Positions 54,866 through 63,776 are shown, counted from the stretch's first letter. The stretch: 64,000 nucleotides of DNA from EX4572-165 sp002254885 (GCA_029939595.1 JAOZSQ010000001.1:362930-426929), one strand, 5' to 3'. Numbers and translations: made by a program. Notes: a model not told the origin generated them from the letters alone.

Positions 54866-56594
54866 GATTTTAAAAGACGGAAAGGATATTTTAGATGGTG
54901 TCACTGGCGGTGGCGCAGATTCTAAATCTGTTACAATTCTACAAAAATTGGCAGATTATAAAATTCCAACATCAGATAGATTCTGGACTATGAAAATAGA
55001 TGGAGATAAATTAGTCTCTGAAATACCTCCAAGTAAATATAGTTATGATGGAACTATTACCAATCCACAATCTATTCAAGGAAGAAATCAAGAAATTATG
55101 AATTTCACCGGTTCCAATTTCATCACTCTTGAAGATCTACCAACCAATTTAACAGATTTTACATGGTCTTGGTGGGCAAAAATATCATCTTATGAACAAG
55201 CCTTTTTCTCAGTAGCCAATACAGACGATTGTGTGAAAACGGAAATGGGAAAAGGTTCCCCTCATATGCATGTTTATCTCGCTAATACAATTTCATCAAA
55301 ATATGTGAGTTTTAATCTTGATCAATGAACCCATTTTATTATAAGAAGAAAAAATTCTACTTTGGAAACAATTATTAATGGAAAAATTGTAGTTTTCAGT
55401 ATAAATTCAACAGATAATATGTCCTACTCTTCTATGTTGGTTGGAAAACAAATAAGAACTAAAACACCAGATGAATTCTTAACCGGACAGATGGAAAATT
55501 TTAGATTCTTTAGATCAGCACTTACATATACAGAATGCTACGCACTACTTCAAGAATTTGATTTCGTTGATGTGGAACCAGTAACAGATAATTCAAAACT
55601 TGAACAATATTTTCAAGATAATCCATTGCCAGAAAAAACATCCGTTGTTAAAGATGGAACCGAGTTTAAAGCAACAAAAATACATATCAAAACAGGTTTG
55701 GAATTAATAGGATCTTCCTATAACGCTGAAACAGATCTCCAAATTAAAAATTATAATAGCATTGTTAGACGTATTAGTAGTTCAATGACTCCTTATGAAG
55801 CCAGAAATGCAGCTTTTGACGATTTCAACGCTGCTCGTGGATCAGTATGGGAAACTCCAAATGAAATATATTATAAAACTCCTTTTGGTCCCAATCCATA
55901 CCCATCTACAACGGATAAATTTACTCACCTTTGGGTAACAGAATTATATAAATCAATGATATCGTATGTTTCATTTGCAGATAATGAAATAGATGAATTT
56001 AAATCTTATGACGGTGTTATGGGAGCAACTGCACAAAGTAGAGCAGATGGTTATGGACAAGGCACACCATCATTCGGAACTAATCCTACCTGTTCTATTT
56101 GTCAAGGTGGCGCATTCGTTGATTTACCAGGATCTTTAAAAATTATGAATAACTTCACTATCACATTTTGGTGCTATAATACAAGAAATACATCAGAAGC
56201 AAATCCAAATTTATATGAAGCAAAAGATTTTAAATTGCAATTTAATCAACCAACCGCTGATTTGAGACTTATACCAGTTAATGGTCATTTTGTTCAAAAA
56301 AATGTATCATCAATATTTTATGGTGCTTGGAAATTCTTTGTTATTACTTGTGATTATGAAAAACTTGAGGTTTTTATGGATAATTCTAGTGTTTTAAGTG
56401 TAGATTTAATAAAAACGGGATTGGCTTTGAGAGGTTCATCTATATACGAACATTCATTGGGGAGATCAAATAATTCACCACAGGATATGAGTCATGTTCT
56501 TAAATACGTCAGATTTAGAACTTTTAATGAAAAATTAACCATAGAACAATTAAAAGCAATTAGAAATCAAGATAAAATAGACCTTTCAATATGA
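54843..56594 (+). pseudogene. LamG fibre protein interrupted by in-frame TGA
   Basis: 583 codons with one stop (TGA 55326-55328, codon 162). The ATG at 54843 begins MLEITKDKI, like the collar proteins. The first LamG-like domain (about 55-245: FTWSWWAKISS, then NLDQ-stop-THFIIRRKNSTLETIINGK, GQMENFRFFRSAL) is broken exactly where LamG domains have a conserved Trp-x-His (WTH). A second LamG-like domain lies at about 430-575 (FTITFWCY, AWKFFVITCDY). TGG to TGA mutation or UGA read-through; the frame is otherwise intact. Confidence 0.7.
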
Positions 56595-56689
56595 AACAAG
56601 ACCAATTAGACAACTATGACAGAGCAGTATTCACTTCCTTGTTTGTACTGTTCTTCGCACTACAAATATGGGAAATATTTTTGTTATGA
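56591..56689 (+). CDS. 32-aa membrane peptide
   Basis: ATGA overlap with the preceding stop; a hydrophobic helix (FTSLFVLFFALQIWEIFLL) after a charged start. Its TGA overlaps the start of the acetyltransferase gene. Coupled on both sides, so probably translated. Confidence 0.4.
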   Translation: MKQDQLDNYDRAVFTSLFVLFFALQIWEIFLL

Positions 56690-57120
56690 AACTGGTTAAA
56701 ATTAAAACACAATCACAATTTAAAAAATGTAAACCACTCATCCTGCAACTACATAAATCCGCTCACGATTGGACCAATTCAAATGTTAAACCATTAAAAA
56801 TATTTAAAAAAACAAACTATAAACTATTCGCATTACAATATAAATCCAAATATGTGGCTCTCATCGGCTTCAGAATGATACCATACCTCGCCTTTAAAGG
56901 TAAATCAGTTCTCTTCCTGGAAGACTTTGTAGTACACCAAAAATACCAACACAACGGTATCGGTTCCGCCCTACTCTCTTGGACTAAACAATACGCTGAT
57001 GAACATGATTGTGTCAAAATAGAACTGATCTCTTCTAAATCAAGATATAAAACAGCATACTTCTATAGAAAAAATAACTTCCAATCAACCTCATACTCCT
57101 TCTCATTCCAATCCTGGTAA
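56686..57120 (+). CDS. GNAT-family acetyltransferase
   Basis: 144 aa from the ATG at 56686 (overlapping the preceding TGA). GNAT core: LFLEDFVVHQKYQHNGIGSALL, where QHNGIGS is the acetyl-CoA loop (R/Q-x-x-G-x-G/A), followed by AYFYRKNNF. It would acetylate a small molecule or protein; substrate unknown. C-rich codon use. Confidence 0.85.
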   Translation: MKLVKIKTQSQFKKCKPLILQLHKSAHDWTNSNVKPLKIFKKTNYKLFALQYKSKYVALIGFRMIPYLAFKGKSVLFLEDFVVHQKYQHNGIGSALLSWTKQYADEHDCVKIELISSKSRYKTAYFYRKNNFQSTSYSFSFQSW

Positions 57121-57531
57121 AATCCATTTATTTGACCATTTTTGTGAAAAATAGTGTTTTTGCCTGAATTTTGCTATGTATTTGACCATTTTTGTGAAAA
57201 ATACTATGCGTTCACTCTAGCATGTGAATTTTTACAAATTTTTACAAATTTTTTCAAATTTTTACAGTTTTTCACCCTCTCGTGTGAAATTTCCCTAATA
57301 CCAATATATTAGTAATTATTTTTATCTCGTTTTTTAAAAACCCTTTATTTTCAAACATCTGCATTTTCCCACTATTTTTTTATTACCATTATATTAGTAT
57401 TAGCAAAATTGGGCTGATAACCAATTTTTTTCACCTTAACAGCCCAAATTATTTTAATTCCGCTGGCTGCTAATTATCATAAACAGAACAAGAATGATAT
57501 TATAAATAATAAAAACATGTAGGAGATTATT
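57121..57531. repeat. 410-bp repeat-rich intergenic region
   Basis: No gene. It holds a direct repeat of 25 bp (TATTTGACCATTTTTGTGAA and five more; 57129-57153 and 57179-57203, 50-bp period), a run of ACAAATTTTT-type units (57233-57267), two TTCAC-N8-GTGAA-type inverted repeats (about 57211-57228 and 57269-57288), and two near-copies of TACCANTATATTAGTA (about 57299-57317 and 57385-57401). Largest gap in the window, dividing the two adhesin arrays. A replication origin, recombination site or regulatory region are candidates. Confidence 0.6.
57501..57508 (+). promoter_or_regulatory. late-promoter-like box TATAAATA
   Basis: Exact box 24 bp before the ATG of the first gene of the second adhesin array (57532), with AATAAAAA after it. 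Confidence 0.5.
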
Positions 57532-58185
57532 ATGGAAGATTTATCAACACAAATTACAAAAGCAATATCAGGCTATAACGCAGCAGCCGAAGCAGGTAAA
57601 GCAGAATCAGCTTACTATTTCACTTTGGCATTAGAAAAATTAGAACAATTACAACAAAAAAGACCAGCATCAGGAGCATTAACACTACTCTCACCTACAA
57701 GTGCCATTCATGGCACCAAGGGTATCTATGGATACGGTTATTATGATACAAATAGAAGTTATGCAAGAGTATTTGGTGCTCATTATTGGCATGTTTGTAG
57801 CACAATAGGTGTCCAACAAGGATCAAATGATCCTTGGGTGGCATTACACTATCCTGAATACCACGAAAAAGACTTAATCACCAAATGTACACTTCATAAA
57901 TATACAATCACTATGCATTCGTCTGCTCCCGATGGATTTCCTGCGGGTTGGCAAATATTAGTGTCTAGTAATTCACGAAACGGCATTGATGGAGATTGGC
58001 AAGTGATAGACGAAATTACAGGATTAACACCATCAGTCTCTCAATCATTCACAAGAGAAATACAAACAAAAGTAGCAGGAAATTGGATAAAATATCTGTC
58101 ATTGGGTGCTTACGATACTCATAAAGTAAGTGGAATAACGAGAAATAGTTTATCATCAATATCTTATATGGGAGTAGAAAATTAA
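57532..58185 (+). CDS. discoidin-like adhesin paralogue 8
   Basis: 217 aa. A divergent helix (AGKAESAYYFTLALEKLEQLQQ) and a domain from LLSPTSAIHG to ISYMGVEN with HKYTI...GFPAGWQILVS. First member of the second array; the stop overlaps the next start. Confidence 0.7.
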   Translation: MEDLSTQITKAISGYNAAAEAGKAESAYYFTLALEKLEQLQQKRPASGALTLLSPTSAIHGTKGIYGYGYYDTNRSYARVFGAHYWHVCSTIGVQQGSNDPWVALHYPEYHEKDLITKCTLHKYTITMHSSAPDGFPAGWQILVSSNSRNGIDGDWQVIDEITGLTPSVSQSFTREIQTKVAGNWIKYLSLGAYDTHKVSGITRNSLSSISYMGVEN

Positions 58186-58844
58186 TGGACTACGAACAAC
58201 TGAAAGCAGATATATTATTACTACAAGATAAAATTCAAACAAGTATCAATGTAGGTGAATCAGAAAAACTGTACTACCAAACACTCGCATTAGAAAAATT
58301 GGAAATAATGAAAAGAAATCAAATTCAATCCTTCTCAGGTAGCAATCTGACCCTGTTAAGCCCAACTAATGCAACCTATAACGATCCAAGATTGTTCCAA
58401 AATCAATCTTACCAAAATAGACAGGATCATGGTGTTTCTAATTCCTTCGGGGGTCCAGGAACCTATTGGTATCATGCCAGCGATCATTCATCTCCTCCTA
58501 ATAACGCAAAAGGTGGTGTGAAATGGTGTCATGGAAAAGGCGATAACGATTATTGTATATTGAAAAAATATACAATAGGCACTTTTTACGCTAGTCCTAG
58601 ACTTGGAAGCTGGATAATAGATGTATCAATGGATTCTACCACCGGTTGGGATGGAAAATGGACTGAAGTGGATATCGTTAATGGGGCTAATCCTGGTAAT
58701 TCACAAATGGTAGAAAGAATTATAAAAGAACCTATTGCTTGTAGATGGATAAGAATACAAATCGTTGCCTCTACTGATACAGCAAACAATATGGTGGTAG
58801 GAACTCTATCATTCTACGGCACCGAACACTTTGAAGGAGCATAA
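58185..58844 (+). CDS. discoidin-like adhesin paralogue 9
   Basis: 219 aa. Helix GESEKLYYQTLALEKLEIMK; domain LLSPTNATYNDPRLFQNQ to LSFYGTEHF. Counterpart of paralogue 2 at 46177, with the variable part concentrated between the LFQNQ and GKGDNDYC segments. Confidence 0.7.
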   Translation: MDYEQLKADILLLQDKIQTSINVGESEKLYYQTLALEKLEIMKRNQIQSFSGSNLTLLSPTNATYNDPRLFQNQSYQNRQDHGVSNSFGGPGTYWYHASDHSSPPNNAKGGVKWCHGKGDNDYCILKKYTIGTFYASPRLGSWIIDVSMDSTTGWDGKWTEVDIVNGANPGNSQMVERIIKEPIACRWIRIQIVASTDTANNMVVGTLSFYGTEHFEGA

Positions 58845-58897
58845 TATGAACCTTTATAGTCTCAAATCCACTGGTAGGAAAATAGTAGAGGTATATA

Positions 58898-59410
58898 ATG
58901 TTAGAATTTACTAAAAACTCAATACAAAAAAATGGAAAACCATACGATGGATTGCCAATTGGAACTATTCTTATGTATGATGGAGAAAATTGGATAAACA
59001 ACTATATCATGCCAGGATGGTTCGCCTGTGACGGTAATAACAATACTCCAGATCTAACAGATAAATTTATTACATCAGGTAAAACTCAACAATCAGGTGG
59101 AAATTCCATTATTACTCTGCAAGAAGCAAATCTACCAGCACATAAACACACTAAAGGTACACTTATAGCTTCCTCTAGTAATAACCATAGACACCATACA
59201 GGTTATAATGTCGGACCATATGGAACAACAAATACTGGTAAATCTGTTGCTTGTGCTTATACCACTGCTGCATATCCAGAAGGTTATACAGAATCAGCCG
59301 GTGCCCATGAACACAATATGACAGGTTCTACAGATAAAACAGGTGGAAATTCACCATTGGATATTACACCAGAATACTATTCACTTATTTTTATTAAAAA
59401 AATGCACTAG
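58898..59410 (+). CDS. phage tail-collar-domain protein (copy 3)
   Basis: 170 aa. MLEFTKNSI start, PIGTILMYDG, MPGWFACDGNNNTPDLTDKF, EANLPAHKHTKG and the end ITPEYYSLIFIKK. More distant from the two copies at 37385 and 38633 than they are from each other, and with C-rich codons. The His-rich insert (NNHRHHTGYN) replaces the segment seen there. A 53-bp gap before it has a weak remnant frame. Confidence 0.88.
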   Translation: MLEFTKNSIQKNGKPYDGLPIGTILMYDGENWINNYIMPGWFACDGNNNTPDLTDKFITSGKTQQSGGNSIITLQEANLPAHKHTKGTLIASSSNNHRHHTGYNVGPYGTTNTGKSVACAYTTAAYPEGYTESAGAHEHNMTGSTDKTGGNSPLDITPEYYSLIFIKKMH

Positions 59411-59418
59411 GAAAAATT

Positions 59419-59964
59419 ATGACTGTAGAAAAAACAAAAATTATTAAAGCAGCCGATATTACAACTATATCCGTCTCAGAAACCTCTAAAATACACGTAA
59501 ATCAAATAAAAGGTAGGAGATCTCTAGGTACTCCATCTGCACACTTCTATACCAACTCCTATCCAAATCCAAGTAGCGGAAGAGAAACAGGTCTCAGTAT
59601 CACCTTTACGCCTAGTAAACCAAATACAACAGTCCTAATAACCGCATTCGTTAAAGGTGTTGGAGAAGGTGCAAATACATCAAATGGATCATTAGCTGTC
59701 CTGTTTAGAGATGATACCCCACTAGACCTGTCTATGGATAATAAATGCGCTAATGATGGAAATACACGTACACAATTTAGTATGGGTGGACATTACCTCT
59801 GCCAAACAGAAATATTAACTCATACTACACCTGTCACTTACCATGTAAAAGTAAGTTTAGAAGGTAACGCCCCTGTTTATATTAATTGCCCAACTACTAG
59901 CGATACATCAGGTTGGAGTTTTGGAAATGTAATAACATCATTTTTGAAAATAGAAGAAATATGA
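59419..59964 (+). CDS. fibre-associated beta-sandwich protein with docking motif
   Basis: 181 aa. N-terminal TKIIKAADI docking motif, then a beta-rich domain (GLSITFTPSKPNTTVLITAFV, HYLCQTEIL, YHVKVSLEG, ITSFLKIEEI) like the terminal domain of several tail fibre proteins. Not of the discoidin type. Probably a fibre tip. Confidence 0.6.
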   Translation: MTVEKTKIIKAADITTISVSETSKIHVNQIKGRRSLGTPSAHFYTNSYPNPSSGRETGLSITFTPSKPNTTVLITAFVKGVGEGANTSNGSLAVLFRDDTPLDLSMDNKCANDGNTRTQFSMGGHYLCQTEILTHTTPVTYHVKVSLEGNAPVYINCPTTSDTSGWSFGNVITSFLKIEEI

Positions 59965-59990
59965 TATTTTTTAAAATTTAGGAGAAAATT

Positions 59991-60611
59991 ATGAACCTAC
60001 AAACAGAAATAGACCTATTACAAATAAAAATTAAATCAAATATAGAAGCAAATGAAGCTGAAAAACTATATTACCAAACTCTCGCATTAACAGAATTAAG
60101 AAAAAATCACCTCTCGCCTTCAACAAATGAAAATCCTATCTTATTAACACCTATAGACCTTACAACGGATGTAGCAGGACTGTATTCAAGTCCGTTAGTA
60201 ACTGCTAATCCTGTATGGGATTTTTTTGGTGATGCTGGAAGTAATGGTGTTTTTAAAGGGTCTACAGGATGGGTAGGAGTAGATTTTGATTCACTGTTAG
60301 GAGTAGGTAAAAAGGCACATGTTACTAGATGGTGCTTTACTTCAACCAATAGTGCGACTAGTAGCACTGTCAGTCATCCTAAAGATGTTGTAATAGAAGT
60401 CTCAGATGCCATAAATCCTGGAACGGGTGACTGGCAACTTGTAGACGAAAGACTAGGTATTGCAGATAATAGCAGCAAAGCTACACGATTTTATGATGTA
60501 GCAAATCCACTTACAGCAAGGCATTGCAGATTTAGAGTTGCAGGTGTTTATGGTTCGGGTGACTTGCATATGTGGTTAATATCATTTTATGGACAAATTA
60601 TAGAGGTATAA
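59991..60611 (+). CDS. discoidin-like adhesin paralogue 10
   Basis: 206 aa. Helix NEAEKLYYQTLALTELRKNH; domain LLTPIDLTTD to ISFYGQIIEV with STGWVGVDFD and VVIEVSDAI. The helix is almost the same as at 61832 and 62460 while the domain differs. Confidence 0.7.
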   Translation: MNLQTEIDLLQIKIKSNIEANEAEKLYYQTLALTELRKNHLSPSTNENPILLTPIDLTTDVAGLYSSPLVTANPVWDFFGDAGSNGVFKGSTGWVGVDFDSLLGVGKKAHVTRWCFTSTNSATSSTVSHPKDVVIEVSDAINPGTGDWQLVDERLGIADNSSKATRFYDVANPLTARHCRFRVAGVYGSGDLHMWLISFYGQIIEV

Positions 60612-60614
60612 ATC

Positions 60615-61214
60615 ATGAATTTAATAGCACATATAGACAAAGTAAAAGAACAAATACTAGCAAATGCCACCAATAATGAATCAGAAAAATTGTACTACCA
60701 AACTCTATCACTAGAAAAACTTCAACAAATACAAACAAGACACCCTGACCCCATAGTTAGTGGCAATTTACAAATATTATCACCCACCGATGCTACGCCT
60801 GGACACGCTGATATAAAAAGTTCGGGTTATTCCCATAATACTGATAATAATTATCCTGAAAATTGTTTTGGGCATTCAGGAGTATATGGAATGTGGTATC
60901 ATAATACTTTACCTCAATGGATTGCTTTAAAGGTGAATAATGCAACAATACATAAATATATGATGTCAACAATGCACACATGGGGATGTGTTAATAGTTG
61001 GACGGTTGATGTAACCAATGCTATAGATATTGGAACAGATGAAATCTGGACTACAATAGATACTGTCAATAATATTAATATTGCTCTCAATTCTAGTGTA
61101 GAGAGACATATACAAAATCCTGTCACATGCAATTGGATAAGATTTATGTGTTTGGGTTCTACAGGTAGTAATTGGGCAATAAAATCCCTTACTTATTGGG
61201 GTTTAAAATTATAG
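60615..61214 (+). CDS. discoidin-like adhesin paralogue 11
   Basis: 199 aa. Helix NESEKLYYQTLSLEKLQQIQ; domain ILSPTDATPGHADIKSSG to LTYWGLKL with HKYMMSTMH...VNSWTVDV. Related to paralogue 4 at 47845 in helix and domain start. Confidence 0.7.
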   Translation: MNLIAHIDKVKEQILANATNNESEKLYYQTLSLEKLQQIQTRHPDPIVSGNLQILSPTDATPGHADIKSSGYSHNTDNNYPENCFGHSGVYGMWYHNTLPQWIALKVNNATIHKYMMSTMHTWGCVNSWTVDVTNAIDIGTDEIWTTIDTVNNINIALNSSVERHIQNPVTCNWIRFMCLGSTGSNWAIKSLTYWGLKL

Positions 61215-61223
61215 GAGAAAATT

Positions 61224-61832
61224 ATGGACTTAAAAACAGAAATACAACAAATACAAACAAAATTGGTAAACTGCACTAAAGCAGAAGAATATTACTACTG
61301 GACCCTCGCCCTGAAAGAACTTAATGGTTTGAATATGGGTGTCTCAGATGGTGAAAATTTGGAACTGCTCTCTCCATCAGATACCTCATTATTAGGAATA
61401 TATTCCTCCAGAACATGGGGAGATACCGATTGCGCTAAATCTATATTCGGAGAAGGATACGCAACATCATACAACGGTATCCACTCGGCTGTCTGGTACG
61501 TGCTGAACTTTAATGAACGGTTCAACGATACTAAACAAAGAACAGTATATAAATACTCGGTTAGTAATGCTAATGACGCAGCACAAGGTAGACTAAAAGA
61601 TTTTGTGCTGGAAGTTTCAAATAATACCACCAACGGAACAGATGGAGATTGGACCATTATTCACGAAGTTACAAATTCACCCAATACTCTAAGATATAAC
61701 CAAATACACCAAATACCAAATCCAATACCATGTAAAATGATTAAAATAAGAGCATTATCAAATTGGGGCGGAGCATCTTATAATACAATCTCAATTGAGG
61801 ATGTCTCATATTGGGGTAAAAAGGAGATATAA
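61224..61832 (+). CDS. discoidin-like adhesin paralogue 12 (EEYYYW helix type)
   Basis: 202 aa. Helix NCTKAEEYYYWTLALKEL joined to linker NGLNMGVSDGENLELL. The same linker occurs at 63130 behind the other helix type, so the exchange point lies at about LALKEL. Domain LLSPSDTSLLG to VSYWGKKEI. Stop overlaps the next start. Confidence 0.7.
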   Translation: MDLKTEIQQIQTKLVNCTKAEEYYYWTLALKELNGLNMGVSDGENLELLSPSDTSLLGIYSSRTWGDTDCAKSIFGEGYATSYNGIHSAVWYVLNFNERFNDTKQRTVYKYSVSNANDAAQGRLKDFVLEVSNNTTNGTDGDWTIIHEVTNSPNTLRYNQIHQIPNPIPCKMIKIRALSNWGGASYNTISIEDVSYWGKKEI

Positions 61833-62458
61833 TGGATCTAAAAACACAAATAGATAAACTGGTCGTCAAAATAGACGATAATATAGAAGCAAATGAAGCT
61901 GAAAAACTGTACTACCAAACACTGGCGTTGACAGAATTAAGAAAAAATCATATCCCAACCCTCCCTACAGACGAAAACCTGCAACTGCTCTCACCAGCAA
62001 TAGGTTCCGCCTCTATGGATGGTTTATATCAACAATCTACTTATAACAACACAAACGGCTGCTTCGCATTGTTCGGTAATTCAACATCACTGCATTCACC
62101 ACATAATCAACACTCTACCATGTGGTGGAAAATTGACTTCCCAAAAGTATTTCAAGAAGAACCTAATGGTAAACAACGTATAGTATATAAATATTCACTA
62201 CAAAATAGTGGCACTCACTATGCTATAAAAAGTTGGACCGTTGAAGTCTCAGATGATGATAAAAATTGGTTCCAAGTGGATGAAAGAATAGATAGTATGC
62301 CAGCTACACCTAATATCGGTAGAACCTTCGTTATTCAAAATCCATTGGCAGGTAAATTAATAAGATTCTCCTCAACAGCAGTACAAGCACTACCAGGAGC
62401 AGGTGCTTACTTCGTGTTGAGTTCATCAGAATTGTTTGGAAAAATATTGGAGATATAA
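61832..62458 (+). CDS. discoidin-like adhesin paralogue 13
   Basis: 208 aa. Helix NEAEKLYYQTLALTELRKNH, linker PTLPTDENLQLL, domain with MWWKIDF, SWTVEVSDDDKNW, VDERID, NIGRTF, LFGKILEI. Intact counterpart of the frameshifted paralogue 5 at 48538. Confidence 0.7.
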   Translation: MDLKTQIDKLVVKIDDNIEANEAEKLYYQTLALTELRKNHIPTLPTDENLQLLSPAIGSASMDGLYQQSTYNNTNGCFALFGNSTSLHSPHNQHSTMWWKIDFPKVFQEEPNGKQRIVYKYSLQNSGTHYAIKSWTVEVSDDDKNWFQVDERIDSMPATPNIGRTFVIQNPLAGKLIRFSSTAVQALPGAGAYFVLSSSELFGKILEI

Positions 62459-62459
62459 T

Positions 62460-63083
62460 ATGGATCTAAAAACAGAAATAGACTTACTACAAATAAAAAT
62501 TAAATCAAATATAGAAAATAACGAAGCTGAAAAACTGTACTACCAAGCATTAACTCTTAACGAATTGAGAAAAGCTCATACAACAGTAACAGAAGGTGAA
62601 AATCTTATCCTGCTATCACCTACAAATTTAACTCAGTCAAACGACCAAACTTTCCAATCAGGACTACATACAGGTAATCCCGCATACGGAGCTTGGAAAT
62701 TATTCAGTGCAGATGGTAGAGCTTTTAATACTGGTTATACAGGATGGTGGGCTATTAATCTAAAACAAAAATGTGTAATACACGAATACCGAGTGATATT
62801 TGATCATACAAACCATGTGACACCAACAGAATGGAGCTTGGAAATTTGTCAAGAAGGCGAGTCCACCGGTGGCGGTGATGGTGATAATTGGATAAAAATT
62901 GATGAACGAAGTATGGAACCATCTTGGAATGTGACTAGAACTTGTAAAATAATAAGTCCACAAGAATGCCAATGGGTAAGATTTAAAACATTAGCATCTG
63001 TGGACGCTTGTACTTCTACTGGTACAAATCAAGATCACACTTTATGTAGACTAGAATTTTATGGTAAAAAAATAACTATTTGA
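62460..63083 (+). CDS. discoidin-like adhesin paralogue 14
   Basis: 207 aa from the ATG at 62460, one base after the previous stop. Helix NNEAEKLYYQALTLNELRKAH; domain LLSPTNLTQS to LEFYGKKITI with TGWWAINL, WSLEICQEGES, GGDGDNW. Domain pairs with 50552 but helix type differs. Confidence 0.7.
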   Translation: MDLKTEIDLLQIKIKSNIENNEAEKLYYQALTLNELRKAHTTVTEGENLILLSPTNLTQSNDQTFQSGLHTGNPAYGAWKLFSADGRAFNTGYTGWWAINLKQKCVIHEYRVIFDHTNHVTPTEWSLEICQEGESTGGGDGDNWIKIDERSMEPSWNVTRTCKIISPQECQWVRFKTLASVDACTSTGTNQDHTLCRLEFYGKKITI

Positions 63084-63099
63084 TAAAAATATGATATCT

Positions 63100-63107
63100 T
63101 TTAAATA
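63100..63107 (+). promoter_or_regulatory. degenerate late-promoter-like box TTTAAATA
   Basis: One mismatch from TATAAATA, 23 bp before the ATG at 63130, with AATAAATTTATGTAGG following as after the box at 57501 (AATAAAAACATGTAGG). Confidence 0.35.
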
Positions 63108-63129
63108 ATAAATTTATGTAGGAAATATT

Positions 63130-63732
63130 ATGAATCTGATAACAGAAATAGACCTGCTACAAGCAAAAATTAAAAATAATATAGAAAATAACGAAGCTGA
63201 AAAACTATACTACCAAACTCTCGCATTAAAAGAACTTAATGGCTTGAATATGGGTGTCTCAGATGGTGATAACTTAGAATTATTAACGCCTGAAATAATA
63301 AATAATACAACTCAAGGAATTACATCTAGTGCAATGTTCCAATCAGCCAATCCATTCGGCCTCCATTCTCATACTTCCTACGGTTGGATGAATTCATTGA
63401 CAGGATGGACTATCTTTGACTTTCAAGCAAATCCTGATACAGCAAACCAAGTAGCTATACATAAATACCTGTTTACAACTCAATGGGCAGATAACTACTA
63501 TCTACCACATTCTTGGACGTTGGAAGTATTAGTAAATGATACCGATTGGCAAATAATAAATGAACAAAATAACGTGGGATTGTCATGTAGACAAACTATA
63601 ATAAGAATAATACAAAATCCAGTTACATGCTCAAAAGCAAAACTTAAAATAACAGCAGCAAAACGAATAGGTACATCTGCAAGCATCCTCGGCTTTGGAA
63701 ATCTTTCTTATTATGGTAAAAAAATCACCTAA
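63130..63732 (+). CDS. discoidin-like adhesin paralogue 15
   Basis: 200 aa. Helix NNEAEKLYYQTLALKEL with linker NGLNMGVSDGDNLELL, shared with 61224. Domain LLTPEIINNT to LSYYGKKIT with HKYLFTTQW and PHSWTLEVLVND. Last gene in the window; repeats follow. Confidence 0.7.
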   Translation: MNLITEIDLLQAKIKNNIENNEAEKLYYQTLALKELNGLNMGVSDGDNLELLTPEIINNTTQGITSSAMFQSANPFGLHSHTSYGWMNSLTGWTIFDFQANPDTANQVAIHKYLFTTQWADNYYLPHSWTLEVLVNDTDWQIINEQNNVGLSCRQTIIRIIQNPVTCSKAKLKITAAKRIGTSASILGFGNLSYYGKKIT

Positions 63733-63776
63733 TCTTAAAATTATTGCAAAAATTTGTTCTTTTTTGAACTTTATTG

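Noticed and set aside
4913..56594. Genome-wide stop codon reassignment
   Set aside because: TAA, TAG and TGA all end normal-length genes in the window (for example TGA in PP2C, TAG in many fibre genes), so only three internal stops stand out.
45530..63732. Diversity-generating retroelement acting on the adhesins
   Set aside because: No reverse transcriptase, no template/variable repeat pair, and differences are spread over whole domains rather than at adenine positions.
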